Numbered from the stretch's first letter, positions 1 through 8,478 are shown. The stretch is 33,935 nucleotides of DNA from UBA2450 sp045226015 (GCA_045226015.1 JBGVBY010000018.1:1-33935), one strand, 5' to 3'. Notes: a model not told the origin generated them from the sequence alone. Numbers and translations are program-made.

Positions 1-175
1 GTAGCTACCCATGGAACGGATAAACGCTGAAAGCATCTAAGCGTGAAGCCAACCATAAGATGAGACTTCCCATTCGCAAGAAGTAAGACCCCTTCAAAGT
101 TAGAAGGTTGATAGGTTAGAAGTGTAAGTGTCGTGAGGCATTAAGCTGACTAATACTAATAGGTCGAGGACTTAA
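1..175 (+). rRNA. rrl: 23S rRNA, 3' end (partial)
   Basis: This is the last ~175 nt of a 23S rRNA that starts before the window. The conserved 3' segment reads as ...CTGACTAATACTAATAGGTCGAGGACTTAA, split here as CTGACTAATACTAATAGG then TCGAGGACTTAA, which is the typical bacterial domain VI/3' end. The exact 3' terminus is inferred from the usual position of the terminal helix. Confidence 0.95.
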
Positions 176-262
176 TTTCTAAGATTTTTATTAAGAGTCC
201 ATAAGTAAAATTTATGTTTAACTTTAACAAAAGAAAGAGTAATGTATTAATATCTAGTTTTC

Positions 263-279
263 AGAGAACAAAGTTCTCT
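263..279 (+). other. Hairpin in the 23S-5S spacer
   Basis: AGAGAAC, loop AAA, GTTCTCT form a perfect 7-bp stem followed by an A-run, 10 nt before 5S. With no T-tract it is not a terminator. It probably marks a processing element of the rRNA precursor. The rest of the 176-288 spacer is AT-rich and holds no tRNA or ORF that I can see. Confidence 0.6.
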
Positions 280-288
280 AAAAAACAA

Positions 289-398
289 GTCTGGTGGCGA
301 TAGCGCAGTGGACACACCTGTTCCCATACCGAACACAGAAGTTAAGCACTGTAGTGGCGAAGATAGTCCGTTAGGGCAAAAATAGCGAGCCGCTGGGC
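289..398 (+). rRNA. rrf: 5S rRNA
   Basis: The conserved core CCCATACCGAACACAGAAG followed by TTAAGC is present. The ends GTCTGGTGGC (289-298) and GCCGCTGGGC (389-398) pair as helix I with several G-U pairs. The gene is about 110 nt, shorter than the usual 116-120 nt, because the helix IV/V arm is reduced, as in Mollicutes-type 5S. A run of seven T follows helix I (399-405), so the molecule's own terminal stem may double as the operon terminator. Confidence 0.93.
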
Positions 399-424
399 TT
401 TTTTTATGTAAATAAAAACCTCAA

Positions 425-441
425 TATAATATAATAGACTT
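425..441 (+). promoter_or_regulatory. Predicted -10 element for a leaderless start
   Basis: Two overlapping TATAAT boxes occur at 425-430 and 430-435. The second leaves exactly 6 nt before the ATG at 442, so transcription would begin at or next to the start codon. No Shine-Dalgarno and no convincing -35 are visible. Confidence 0.5.
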
Positions 442-1656
442 ATGAAAATTAATTTAGTTAGACTCTCAAATTCGCTTGATCCAAATGCGACTTTTAAAAA
501 AGAAGATGATCAATTCATCGAAGAATTAAATAATGAGCTTTTTGAATATGACATTGAGCTTGTTAGTAATGAACCAGATAACAAATATTCCTTTGTTTTT
601 ATTGAAACAGGAGGCAGTGAACAACACTTTGTTAAAATTGAAAAAGATTTACCTAGACCAATAATTCTTCTTTCAACTTGTAAAAATAATTCTCTTCCTG
701 CTTGTTTTGAGATTAAAACATATCTCGCTAATAAAGATGAAGATAGCATTATCCTTTTTGGTAATGAAAAAGAATTGGCCGCTACTATTAAAGATATCTC
801 TAAACTATTAGTAGCGCGTCATTATATCGAAGGTTCTTCTTTAGGAGTTATTGGAGCCCCTAGTGATTGGCTTATTGCGTCTAAAGTTAACTATGAAGAT
901 GTAAAAAAGAAATTTAATATCAATTTGATTGATATTCCTACAAGTGAACTTAAAGAAGAAATTGATAAAGGTTTAATTGATGATTATCCAAAAAGAAGCT
1001 TAATAAATAAGCTTGGTAAAGATAATGAATATTTAGAAGGCGCTTTAAAGATTTATAGTGGTCTTAAACGTATTATTGAGAAATACAATTTAAAAGGCTT
1101 CACAATTCGTTGTTTTGATTTAATTGGCGAATATAAAAATACAGCCTGTTTAGCCCTTGCGATGCTTAATGATGAAGGCATCATTGGAACTTGTGAAGGA
1201 GATGTTCCTTCTTTACTTACAATGTTCTTTGTTAAGGCTGTTAGTGGACTTACTTCATTCCAAGCTAATCCTAGTAAAATTGATCTAAAAACTGGGAATA
1301 TCATGTTTGCGCATTGCACTGTTCCTTTAACAATGGTGAATAATCCTATCTTTATGACTCACTTTGAAAGTGGGTTAGGAATTGGAATCCGTGGAGATCT
1401 TAATGAGACTGAAGTTTCTATTGTTAAAATTACTCCAAAACTTGATAGATCTTTGTTTTTAAGAGGAAAAATCGTAGCAAATCCTAAGCTTTCTAACTAT
1501 TGCCGCACACAAATTGAGGTCAAATTTGATGAAGATGAAGACATTTATCATTTCCTCAGAGAAGATTTTGGTAACCACGTTATTGTAGTTTATGGAGACA
1601 TTCTAAACGACTTCTTAAATCTCTTACATTTCTATAATCAAAAGAAAAACGCCTAG
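442..1656 (+). CDS. L-fucose/L-arabinose isomerase-like protein
   Basis: A 404-residue protein resembling the L-fucose isomerase-related family (FucI/AraA fold). The C-terminal half carries family landmarks: CEGDVPSLLT at 251-260 (acidic metal-ligand region), HCTVPL at 291-296, an H at 307, and GNHVIVVYGD at 377-386. The N-terminal ~150 residues look like the Rossmann-like half. Such enzymes interconvert ketoses and aldoses using a divalent metal, but the substrate cannot be told and no kinase, aldolase or sugar transporter is adjacent. The gene stands alone between an rRNA operon and fakA. ATG 442 has no ribosome binding site and sits 6 nt after a TATAAT. I am fairly sure of the family and unsure of the reaction. 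Confidence 0.75.
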   Translation: MKINLVRLSNSLDPNATFKKEDDQFIEELNNELFEYDIELVSNEPDNKYSFVFIETGGSEQHFVKIEKDLPRPIILLSTCKNNSLPACFEIKTYLANKDEDSIILFGNEKELAATIKDISKLLVARHYIEGSSLGVIGAPSDWLIASKVNYEDVKKKFNINLIDIPTSELKEEIDKGLIDDYPKRSLINKLGKDNEYLEGALKIYSGLKRIIEKYNLKGFTIRCFDLIGEYKNTACLALAMLNDEGIIGTCEGDVPSLLTMFFVKAVSGLTSFQANPSKIDLKTGNIMFAHCTVPLTMVNNPIFMTHFESGLGIGIRGDLNETEVSIVKITPKLDRSLFLRGKIVANPKLSNYCRTQIEVKFDEDEDIYHFLREDFGNHVIVVYGDILNDFLNLLHFYNQKKNA

Positions 1657-1667
1657 TGTCACTGAAC

Positions 1668-1721
1668 TTGACATATTTTGTGTTAAAGAATAGAATATAG
1701 ACTCTTATGCTTGAGCATAAG
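1668..1721 (+). promoter_or_regulatory. fakA promoter with a hairpin at the predicted 5' end
   Basis: TTGACA (1668-1673), a 17-nt spacer and TAGAAT (1691-1696) form a near-consensus housekeeping promoter. The predicted start near 1703 coincides with a 7-bp hairpin, CTTATGC-TTGA-GCATAAG (1704-1721). It is followed by an A-rich, Shine-Dalgarno-free stretch up to the ATG at 1733. A hairpin at the extreme 5' end would be expected to stabilise the mRNA. Confidence 0.75.
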
Positions 1722-1732
1722 AAAAAACAAAA

Positions 1733-3436
1733 ATGAAAACAATTAACAACCATACATTAAAGAAATTATTAATAAGTGCTTCTAATAACTTATTCAATCA
1801 TTATCCAGAAGTAGACGCACTTAATGTTTTCCCTGTCCCTGATGGAGACACTGGAATTAATATGAACCTCACTATGACTAGTGGGGCTAATGAAATTAGC
1901 GAACTCAAAGAAGATGCTTCTTTATATGAAATCGCTAAGACATTTGCTCATGGTTTACTTATGGGCGCTAGAGGAAACTCTGGTGTTATCACTTCTCAAA
2001 TCTTTAGAGGATTTGCTAGTGCTTTAGAAGGTGTTGATGAAATTGACCCTATCTTATTAGCACAAGCCTTTAGAAGTGGTAGTGATTCTGCTTATAAAGC
2101 AGTCATGAGACCTGTAGAAGGTACTATTCTTACAGTTATTAGAGAATCAAGCTTAGCCTTATCTCATTCAGTTAAAGAAGGAATGAGTATTGAAGCTACT
2201 TTTAAACTTTTATTAGCAGAAGCGAATAAATCATTAAATAGAACTCCTGAACTTTTACCAATTCTTAAAGAAGTTGGTGTTGTTGATAGTGGTGGAACAG
2301 GATTAGTAAGAATCATCGAAGGTATGTATCTTGCTAGTAAAGATGAATTTGTTAACCGTAATAGTGATACGATTAGCACCACAATGAGCGCCGCTGCCGC
2401 TAGTATTGCCGAAGAAGAATTTGGATACTGTACTGAATTTATTATGTCTTTAGGACCAGATTCAGTTAAAAAGATCTTTAACCAAAAGAGATTTACAGCT
2501 TGGCTTAATAGCCACGGTAACTCATTAGTGGTAGTTAGAGACGACGATATTGTTAAAGTTCACGTTCATACTTTAACTCCTGGTGAAATTTTAACTTTTG
2601 CTCAACAATACGGTGAGTTTATTAAACTCAAGATTGAAAATATGACTGAACAACATCACGCGCTTGAAAACGGTGCTAAAGTTGAAGAACATGTTGATTT
2701 AGTCAAAGAAGAAAAGAAAGCTCCTAGTAAGAAAGTCGAAAAAGAGGAAGAAGAAGTTATTGTTGCTGATGAACATAACGCGATTATCGCTGTTAGTAGC
2801 GGAAGCGGTATTTCTCAATACTTCAAAGAACTTGGTGTTTCCTATATCGTTAGCGGTGGTCAAACTATGAATCCAAGTAGTGAAGACTTCTTAAACGCGA
2901 TTGATAAGATTAATAGTGAGAATATCTTCATTCTTCCAAATAACTCTAATATCGTTATGGCTGCTAACCAAGCTGCTGATTTAGCAAGTGAAAAAGGACG
3001 TAACGTATTCGTTATTCCTTCTAAAACCATTCCTCAAGGAATTGTTGCGGCTTTAAACTTTGATCCAGAAAGTGATCCTGAAGAAAATCTTAAGAACATG
3101 AGATATTCACTTAAACAAATTAAGAGTGGAGAAATCACGTTCTCTGTTAGAGATACTGAACTTAACGGTATCAAGATTAATAAAAACGATTACATGGGCA
3201 TTTGTGAAAAAGAAATCGTCTGTACTAGTATCGATAAATATGATGCTTTACTCGAACTCTTGAAGCATATGCTTGATGAAGATAGTGCTCTTCTTACTAT
3301 CTTTATTGGTGAAGGCGCAACTAGAGAAGAACTATTTGCTACAAAGAAAGAAATTGAAAAACTTTATCCTGATTTGAACATTGATATCAAAGAAGGTAAC
3401 CAATCCGTATATTCTTTCTTAATTGGTGTTGAATAA
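1733..3436 (+). CDS. fakA: Fatty acid kinase catalytic subunit FakA (YloV family)
   Basis: A 567-residue protein of the DhaL/DegV-related YloV family. FakA phosphorylates a fatty acid held by a DegV-type FakB partner, giving acyl-phosphate for phospholipid synthesis. The N-terminal DhaL nucleotide domain shows NVFPVPDGDTGINM (31-44), whose D37 and D39 are Mg-ATP ligands, and MGARGNSG near residue 75. A K/E-rich linker (about 316-350) joins a C-terminal domain with IVSGGQTMNPS and ILPNNSN motifs typical of the FakB-docking region. Length matches the family (about 550). It precedes recG, as in Bacillus. The start follows an A-rich leader without a clear Shine-Dalgarno. No FakB is visible in this window. 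Confidence 0.93.
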   Translation: MKTINNHTLKKLLISASNNLFNHYPEVDALNVFPVPDGDTGINMNLTMTSGANEISELKEDASLYEIAKTFAHGLLMGARGNSGVITSQIFRGFASALEGVDEIDPILLAQAFRSGSDSAYKAVMRPVEGTILTVIRESSLALSHSVKEGMSIEATFKLLLAEANKSLNRTPELLPILKEVGVVDSGGTGLVRIIEGMYLASKDEFVNRNSDTISTTMSAAAASIAEEEFGYCTEFIMSLGPDSVKKIFNQKRFTAWLNSHGNSLVVVRDDDIVKVHVHTLTPGEILTFAQQYGEFIKLKIENMTEQHHALENGAKVEEHVDLVKEEKKAPSKKVEKEEEEVIVADEHNAIIAVSSGSGISQYFKELGVSYIVSGGQTMNPSSEDFLNAIDKINSENIFILPNNSNIVMAANQAADLASEKGRNVFVIPSKTIPQGIVAALNFDPESDPEENLKNMRYSLKQIKSGEITFSVRDTELNGIKINKNDYMGICEKEIVCTSIDKYDALLELLKHMLDEDSALLTIFIGEGATREELFATKKEIEKLYPDLNIDIKEGNQSVYSFLIGVE

Positions 3437-3463
3437 CAGCCGTAAGGTTGTTATTTTTATTTT
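3432..3463 (+). terminator. Intrinsic terminator of fakA overlapping the recG promoter
   Basis: AATAACAGCC (3432-3441), loop GTAA, GGTTGTTATT (3446-3455) form a 10-bp stem with one G-U pair, leading into a T-rich tract to 3463. The left arm contains the fakA stop codon. The right arm contains the TG and much of the -10 of the next gene. Confidence 0.7.
3449..3457 (+). promoter_or_regulatory. Predicted extended -10 for recG
   Basis: TG-T-TATTTT (3449-3457) leaves 6 nt before ATG 3464, and there is no Shine-Dalgarno between them. It has the same layout as the sites before plsX, lepB and xer in this window. TATTTT is a weak -10 match, so this call relies on the shared geometry. Confidence 0.4.
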
Positions 3464-5467
3464 ATGGGTAAGGAAACTTTAACTAAGTCACCTCGATTAA
3501 ATAAATACCTATATCAAATGGGAATTTTTTCCTATTATGATGTCGTTAATCATCTACCTAGACGATACGACGATTATTCTTTGACTAGAGAAAGAGATTT
3601 AGTGGATAAAGAAAGAGTCACAGTCTACGCAAAGATTGTCTCTAATGTTTTATTATCTAAATCATTTAGACGTACATCTGTTGTCTCTTTTGATGTTTTA
3701 ACGCTTAATAATACTTATTTCAAAGTTGTAGCCTTTAATCGTCCTTATCTCGTTAAAAACTTAAAGATTAATGAATTTTATACAATTATTGGTACTTATG
3801 ATAAAAAGAAGAACACTCTTAATGTTATAAATATTATTGAAGGTAAAGTTGATAAGAGTAACACTCTTAGACCTATCTATTCTTTACCTAAAGATTTTGC
3901 AAATAAAGACTATGTCACTTTAGTGAGAAAATCACTAAAAGAATTACAAGGTCACATCTACTCTACTGTTCCTCTTTCATTGAGACAAAAATACCGATTA
4001 GTTAATAAAGAAACCGCTCTTAACTATGCGCATAATCCTAGAAATAATGAAGACATTCATCAAAGTTTAAGATACTTAAAGTATGAAGAAGTTCTTCTTT
4101 TCTCTTTAAAGAATCAACTTATTAAAGAAGAAAACAAATCATTACAAAAGATTAAGAAAGAACCAATAGATTTATCTAGTTGTGATAACTTCTTAAAAAC
4201 ACTTCCGTATGAACTTACGGAGGATCAAAAAGTAGCCGCTAGTGAAATTATTGATGACATGAATCAATCTTCTTTAATGTATCGTTTGCTTCAAGGAGAT
4301 GTTGGTACAGGAAAAACACTTGTGTCTTTCATTTGCTTATATGCTAACTATGTTAGAGGAGATCAAGGAGCCTTAATGGCACCTACTGAAGTATTAGCAA
4401 GACAACATTATGAAAATGCTAAGAAGCTATTTAAAGATACTAAACTAAGGATTGCTTTATTGGCAGGTTCTACTCCTATTAGTGAGAAGAAAGAGATTTA
4501 TAAGGACATAGAGGAAGGATATTACGATATTATTATCGGAACACATGCTTTGTTCACTAAATCAATCAAATATTCTTCATTAGGTTTAGTTATCATAGAT
4601 GAGCAACATAGATTTGGTGTTAACCAAAGAAGAGCGTTATTAGATAAAGGTGAACACGCTGATTTGTTGATGATGTCTGCTACTCCTATTCCACGTTCTT
4701 TAGCCCTTTCTTTATATGGCGATTTAGAAATTTCTACATTATATAAATTCCCTAATATTAAACGTGATGTAGTGACCAAAATCGTCGATACTGAAGATGA
4801 TAAAATCTTTGATATTGTAGGACAATACTTGAACGAGAATAGAAAAGTTTATGTTATTGCTCCTCTTATTGATTTTAACGAAGATAAAAGATATTCAGTC
4901 GAGCAATTATATGCGAGATTTGTCCTTAAATTTGGGGCAACTGTCGGTCTTTTGCATGGAAAAATGAAGCAAGAAGAGAAGGAAGATATTCTTAATAGAT
5001 TTGCCTTTGGAGACATAAATATTTTGGTATCTACACAGGTAATTGAAGTTGGAATCGATGTTAAAAGTGCAAGTTGTATGGTAATTTATGATGCGAACTC
5101 TTTTGGTCTAGCATCTCTTCATCAATTACGTGGAAGAATTGGAAGAGATGGATATAAATCTACTTGCTTACTTGCCATTTCCGGCATGGAAGAAAAAGAT
5201 AAGTTAGATATTCTTGTTAAATCCAATGATGGCTTTGAAATTGCTGAAAAAGACCTTTCTTTACGTGGACCAGGTGAACTTGTAGGTTTAAGACAATCTG
5301 GTATGCCTGATTTTAGATTCGTTAATATGATTGATGATATTAAGATGTTTGTGGTCGCTAGAGACGATGCGAGATACATCGTTTCACATCAACATGATCA
5401 AGAATTCCTCTCTATAGTTAAACACTGTAAGTTTTCTATAGATGAAGGAGATAAATATAAAGCTTAA
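3464..5467 (+). CDS. recG: ATP-dependent DNA helicase RecG
   Basis: A 667-residue superfamily 2 helicase that remodels stalled replication forks and Holliday junctions. The N-terminal ~130 residues form the OB-fold wedge domain (FDVLTLNNTYFKVVAFN). Walker A GDVGTGKT lies at 278-285, DEQH (Walker B, motif II) at 379-382, then SATPIPR, TQVIEVGIDV and QLRGRIGRDG (motifs V and VI). Length is close to the usual 680-690. It follows fakA and precedes plsX, as in Bacillus, but fapR is absent. The ATG has no Shine-Dalgarno and directly follows the fakA terminator. Confidence 0.97.
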   Translation: MGKETLTKSPRLNKYLYQMGIFSYYDVVNHLPRRYDDYSLTRERDLVDKERVTVYAKIVSNVLLSKSFRRTSVVSFDVLTLNNTYFKVVAFNRPYLVKNLKINEFYTIIGTYDKKKNTLNVINIIEGKVDKSNTLRPIYSLPKDFANKDYVTLVRKSLKELQGHIYSTVPLSLRQKYRLVNKETALNYAHNPRNNEDIHQSLRYLKYEEVLLFSLKNQLIKEENKSLQKIKKEPIDLSSCDNFLKTLPYELTEDQKVAASEIIDDMNQSSLMYRLLQGDVGTGKTLVSFICLYANYVRGDQGALMAPTEVLARQHYENAKKLFKDTKLRIALLAGSTPISEKKEIYKDIEEGYYDIIIGTHALFTKSIKYSSLGLVIIDEQHRFGVNQRRALLDKGEHADLLMMSATPIPRSLALSLYGDLEISTLYKFPNIKRDVVTKIVDTEDDKIFDIVGQYLNENRKVYVIAPLIDFNEDKRYSVEQLYARFVLKFGATVGLLHGKMKQEEKEDILNRFAFGDINILVSTQVIEVGIDVKSASCMVIYDANSFGLASLHQLRGRIGRDGYKSTCLLAISGMEEKDKLDILVKSNDGFEIAEKDLSLRGPGELVGLRQSGMPDFRFVNMIDDIKMFVVARDDARYIVSHQHDQEFLSIVKHCKFSIDEGDKYKA

Positions 5468-5474
5468 CGTTACT

Positions 5475-5518
5475 ATAATGATATAAAAACCTTAGGTTTT
5501 ACTTTTCATTATTTTTTT
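5475..5518 (+). terminator. Intrinsic terminator of recG
   Basis: Outer arms ATAATGA (5475-5481) and TCATTAT (5506-5512) enclose an inner stem AAAACC-TTA-GGTTTT (5486-5500), followed by seven T (5512-5518). The stem is AT-rich and interrupted, so its strength is moderate. The T-run directly abuts the plsX promoter. Confidence 0.6.
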
Positions 5519-5526
5519 GTTATATT
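5519..5526 (+). promoter_or_regulatory. Predicted extended -10 for plsX
   Basis: TTTTTTTGTTATATT ends in TG-T-TATATT (the TG begins at the last T of the run, 5518-5519; -10 at 5521-5526). Seven nt separate it from ATG 5534, too few for a ribosome binding site, which predicts a leaderless mRNA. Nearly the same string, TTTTTTTGTTATCAT, precedes the xer gene. Confidence 0.55.
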
Positions 5527-5533
5527 CATTATT

Positions 5534-6499
5534 ATGATTAAGATTGCAGTAGACACTTTAGGTGGGGATAATGGCAGCGCCCCTATCGTAGAAGGTATTA
5601 TTCAGTTCCTTAAAGACAATAAGGATGTTTGTATTTACGCTGTCGGCAAAAAAGAAGAGTTAAAGAAGCTTGAAGGCATTTGTGAAATTGTTGATGCTCC
5701 TGATATCGTCCCAATGGAAAGTGGACCATTAGAAGTTATGAGAATGAAAAACTCATCAATGTATCAAACTGTCATGCTTGCAAAAGAAGGAAAAGTAGAT
5801 GCGATTGTTTCTAGTGGATCTACTGGTGGCTTCTTATCTTCATCAACTTTATTATTAAAAACTATTCCTGGAGTAAATAGAGCGGCGTTTATCGCTCCTT
5901 TCCCAACTAAGATTAAAGGACATTACGTTGTTATCCTTGATATAGGAGCTAGTAATGAGAACTCTCCAGAAGAACTTAGACAATTTGCAGTTATGGGTTC
6001 CTTATACTCTGAACATATTTTGGGTGTAGAGAATCCAAAAATTTACTTATTAAGTAATGGTACTGAACCAGGTAAAGGCTCTCCAACCAGTAAACAGGCT
6101 TATAAGTTACTTAAAGAGAATCCTAACTTTAAAGGTAATATTGAAGCAAGAAACGCTTTAGCGGGTGAGGCTGATGTTATTGTTACTGATGGATTTACTG
6201 GTAATGTCTATCTTAAGGCTAGCGAAGGCATGGCTAAGATGATGAGTGGTTTTATCAAAGATATCTTTAAAAAGAATCTTTGGACTAAACTTGGATATTT
6301 ACATGTTCGTAAAGGATTTAAGAATATGAGTGAAACCATGGATTATAAATCCACTGGTGGAGCAATGCTATTGGGCGTTAATGGAGTAGTTGTAAAAGTT
6401 CACGGCAACGCTGACGCATATTCTATGTACTGCGCAATTAATGTTGCTAAGAAATTAGTGGCTAAAGATATCGCTAACAAGATTAAGGAGGGCATCTAA
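5534..6499 (+). CDS. plsX: Phosphate acyltransferase PlsX
   Basis: A 321-residue protein of the PlsX family, which interconverts acyl-ACP and acyl-phosphate, the donor used by PlsY for glycerol-3-phosphate acylation. The N-terminal signature is VDTLGGDNGSAP (residues 6-17), followed by SSGSTGGFLSS, NEAR-type NALAGEADVIVTDGFTGN and STGGAMLLGVNG near the C-terminus. Length is typical (about 330). It opens an operon with rnc, overlapping it by one nucleotide at TAATG. No fapR, fabD, fabG or acpP follows, unlike Bacillus. With fakA 2 kb upstream this fits handling of exogenous fatty acids (inference). Confidence 0.95.
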   Translation: MIKIAVDTLGGDNGSAPIVEGIIQFLKDNKDVCIYAVGKKEELKKLEGICEIVDAPDIVPMESGPLEVMRMKNSSMYQTVMLAKEGKVDAIVSSGSTGGFLSSSTLLLKTIPGVNRAAFIAPFPTKIKGHYVVILDIGASNENSPEELRQFAVMGSLYSEHILGVENPKIYLLSNGTEPGKGSPTSKQAYKLLKENPNFKGNIEARNALAGEADVIVTDGFTGNVYLKASEGMAKMMSGFIKDIFKKNLWTKLGYLHVRKGFKNMSETMDYKSTGGAMLLGVNGVVVKVHGNADAYSMYCAINVAKKLVAKDIANKIKEGI

Positions 6500-7179
6500 T
6501 GACAATAAGAGATGTATTTGCTCCTTTTGGTGTTGCTATTGATGACATTTCTTTATTAGAACTCGCTTTAACTCACCCATCTTGTAATAGTGAACTCAAC
6601 ACTAAACATCACGATTATGAAAGATTAGAGTTTGTTGGCGATTCTGTTTTAGGATTTGTCTCTGCAGATTTGATATTCAAACTTCATCCAGAAATGGATC
6701 AAGGTATCATGAGCAAATTACGTTCTTATTTAGTGTGCTCTAAATCATTAGCGAACTATTCAAGAAAATATAAATTCTTTGAATTTATTAGAACCGGTCA
6801 TTCTATTTCTCAAGATCAATTATTAAAGAGCGATAAGATTCTTGAAGATGTTTTTGAAGCGCTTATCGGTGCTTTATATCTTACAAACGGAATTGATGCT
6901 GCGTATGAAGTTATTGAGAAGATTTTATATGACGACATTCTTAATACCGGAATTGATGAATTAATTGATGCGAAAACTAGACTTCAAGAAGAGATTCAAT
7001 CCGAATATCGCGAAGCAGTTAAATATGTCATTATTGGAGAAAGTGGACCAGCACATGATCGCACTTTTGAAGTTGAAGTTTTATTTAACGGATTAGTGTT
7101 AGGAAAAGGTATTGGAAAAAGCAAGAAAGCCGCAGAAGAAGCAGCAGCTAAAGACGCTTTGAGTAAAAGGAGCATTTAA
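6499..7179 (+). CDS. rnc: Ribonuclease III
   Basis: A 226-residue dsRNA endonuclease for rRNA and mRNA processing. The RNase III signature ERLEFVGDSVL is at 41-51, with catalytic E44 and D48. The second acidic pair, D117 and E120, lies in KILEDVFEALIG. A C-terminal dsRNA-binding domain runs from about residue 155 and ends in GKGIGKSKKAAEEAAAKDAL. A GGAGG ribosome binding site lies in the end of plsX. The next gene, ftsY, begins at the TAATG overlap. smc, which normally separates rnc and ftsY, is absent. Confidence 0.97.
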   Translation: MTIRDVFAPFGVAIDDISLLELALTHPSCNSELNTKHHDYERLEFVGDSVLGFVSADLIFKLHPEMDQGIMSKLRSYLVCSKSLANYSRKYKFFEFIRTGHSISQDQLLKSDKILEDVFEALIGALYLTNGIDAAYEVIEKILYDDILNTGIDELIDAKTRLQEEIQSEYREAVKYVIIGESGPAHDRTFEVEVLFNGLVLGKGIGKSKKAAEEAAAKDALSKRSI

Positions 7180-8150
7180 TGGGTTTAATATCCTTTTTAA
7201 AAGATAAGTTTTCTAAGAAAACTAATAAAGATATTGATACATATTCTGAAGGCATGAGCAAAAGCCGTCAGAATTTTTCTAATAAGTTAAATTCTCTTTC
7301 TAAAAAATACAAAAAAGTTAATCAAGAATACTTTGAAGAATTAGAAGAAATTTTAATCGAAAGTGATGTAGGAGTTAAATTAACTCTTAGAGTTATAGAA
7401 GAAGTTCTCGAAGAGAGTAAACAAAAACGTATTTATGACGCGGAAGAGATTAATGAACTTGTTATAGACCACATGTTCAAAGGATATATGGATAAAGGTG
7501 AAGCTAAAACTGATATATCTTTTGTAGATAATGGTCCAACTGTTTTATTAGTTGTTGGAGTTAATGGAGTTGGTAAAACAACCACAATTGCTAAATTGGC
7601 AAAAAGATATGTTGATAAAGGTAAGTCAGTTCTTTTAGTAGCCGCCGATACCTTTAGGGCAGGAGCATCTGAACAACTTCAAATCTGGGCTGATAGATTA
7701 AATGTCAGCATTGTTAAAGGTCCATATAATTCTGATCCAAGTTCTGTTGCTTATGATGGAGTCTATAAAGCAAAGAAAGAAAACATTGATTTAGTAATTG
7801 TTGATGTCGCTGGAAGACTTCAAAACAAACAGAATCTAATGGACGAATTATCTAAACTTAAACGTGTTATTGCTAAGGTGATCCCCGAAGCACCACACGA
7901 AACATTCTTAATTATTGACGCCACAACTGGACAAAATGGTGTTGTTCAAGCTAAAGCGTTTGCAGAAGTTACTGAGCTTACAGGTGTAGTGATCACTAAA
8001 ATGGATGGAACTTCAAAAGGCGGAATTATTTTAGCGATTAGAGATGAACTTGGAGTGCCTGTTAGATTTATTGGACTAGGTGAAAAGATGGAAGACTTAA
8101 AGGAATTTGACCTTGAAAGTTACATCTATGGACTTTGTGTAGAGAAGTAA
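7179..8150 (+). CDS. ftsY: Signal recognition particle receptor FtsY
   Basis: A 323-residue SRP receptor GTPase that delivers ribosome-Ffh complexes to the Sec translocon. It has a short basic N-terminal region in place of a long acidic A domain, then the NG domain: G1 GVNGVGKT (127-134, K133), DTFRAGASEQL, G3 DVAGRL and G4 TKMDGTSKGG. It is about the size of the Bacillus protein (329). It overlaps rnc by one base with an AAAAGGAG ribosome binding site, and is followed one base later by ylxM. Confidence 0.97.
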   Translation: MGLISFLKDKFSKKTNKDIDTYSEGMSKSRQNFSNKLNSLSKKYKKVNQEYFEELEEILIESDVGVKLTLRVIEEVLEESKQKRIYDAEEINELVIDHMFKGYMDKGEAKTDISFVDNGPTVLLVVGVNGVGKTTTIAKLAKRYVDKGKSVLLVAADTFRAGASEQLQIWADRLNVSIVKGPYNSDPSSVAYDGVYKAKKENIDLVIVDVAGRLQNKQNLMDELSKLKRVIAKVIPEAPHETFLIIDATTGQNGVVQAKAFAEVTELTGVVITKMDGTSKGGIILAIRDELGVPVRFIGLGEKMEDLKEFDLESYIYGLCVEK

Positions 8151-8151
8151 T

Positions 8152-8478
8152 ATGGAAAAGATTGAAAAGACATTGAGATACACTAAGCTTTTTAACCTAT
8201 ATAGTTCTTTTTTAAGTGAATCACAAAGAGAAATATTTACTGATTATTTTTTAGCAGATCTTTCTATAAGTGAAATCAGTGAAAATCGCTCAATTTCTAG
8301 AGCGGCCGTTGAAGATTCTTTATCTAAATCAATTAGAAAACTCGATCTTTATGAAGACTCTTTACATGTGTGCTCTACACGTGAAAATATTCGACAAAAA
8401 TGCCTTGAATTGAAAAAAAGTACTGCAAATTCTGAACAAAATAGACTTATCGATGAAATATTGGAGGAGATTAAATAA
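8152..8478 (+). CDS. ylxM: YlxM, helix-turn-helix SRP-associated protein
   Basis: A 108-residue protein of the YlxM/p13 family. In streptococci this protein stimulates SRP GTPase cycling. The sequence shows a sigma-70 region-4-like helix-turn-helix, LSISEISENRSISRAAVEDS (about 43-62), as is normal for the family. It lies between ftsY and ffh, and its TAA overlaps the ffh start at TAATG, so translational coupling with ffh is likely. A regulatory DNA-binding role is possible but not shown. Confidence 0.9.
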   Translation: MEKIEKTLRYTKLFNLYSSFLSESQREIFTDYFLADLSISEISENRSISRAAVEDSLSKSIRKLDLYEDSLHVCSTRENIRQKCLELKKSTANSEQNRLIDEILEEIK

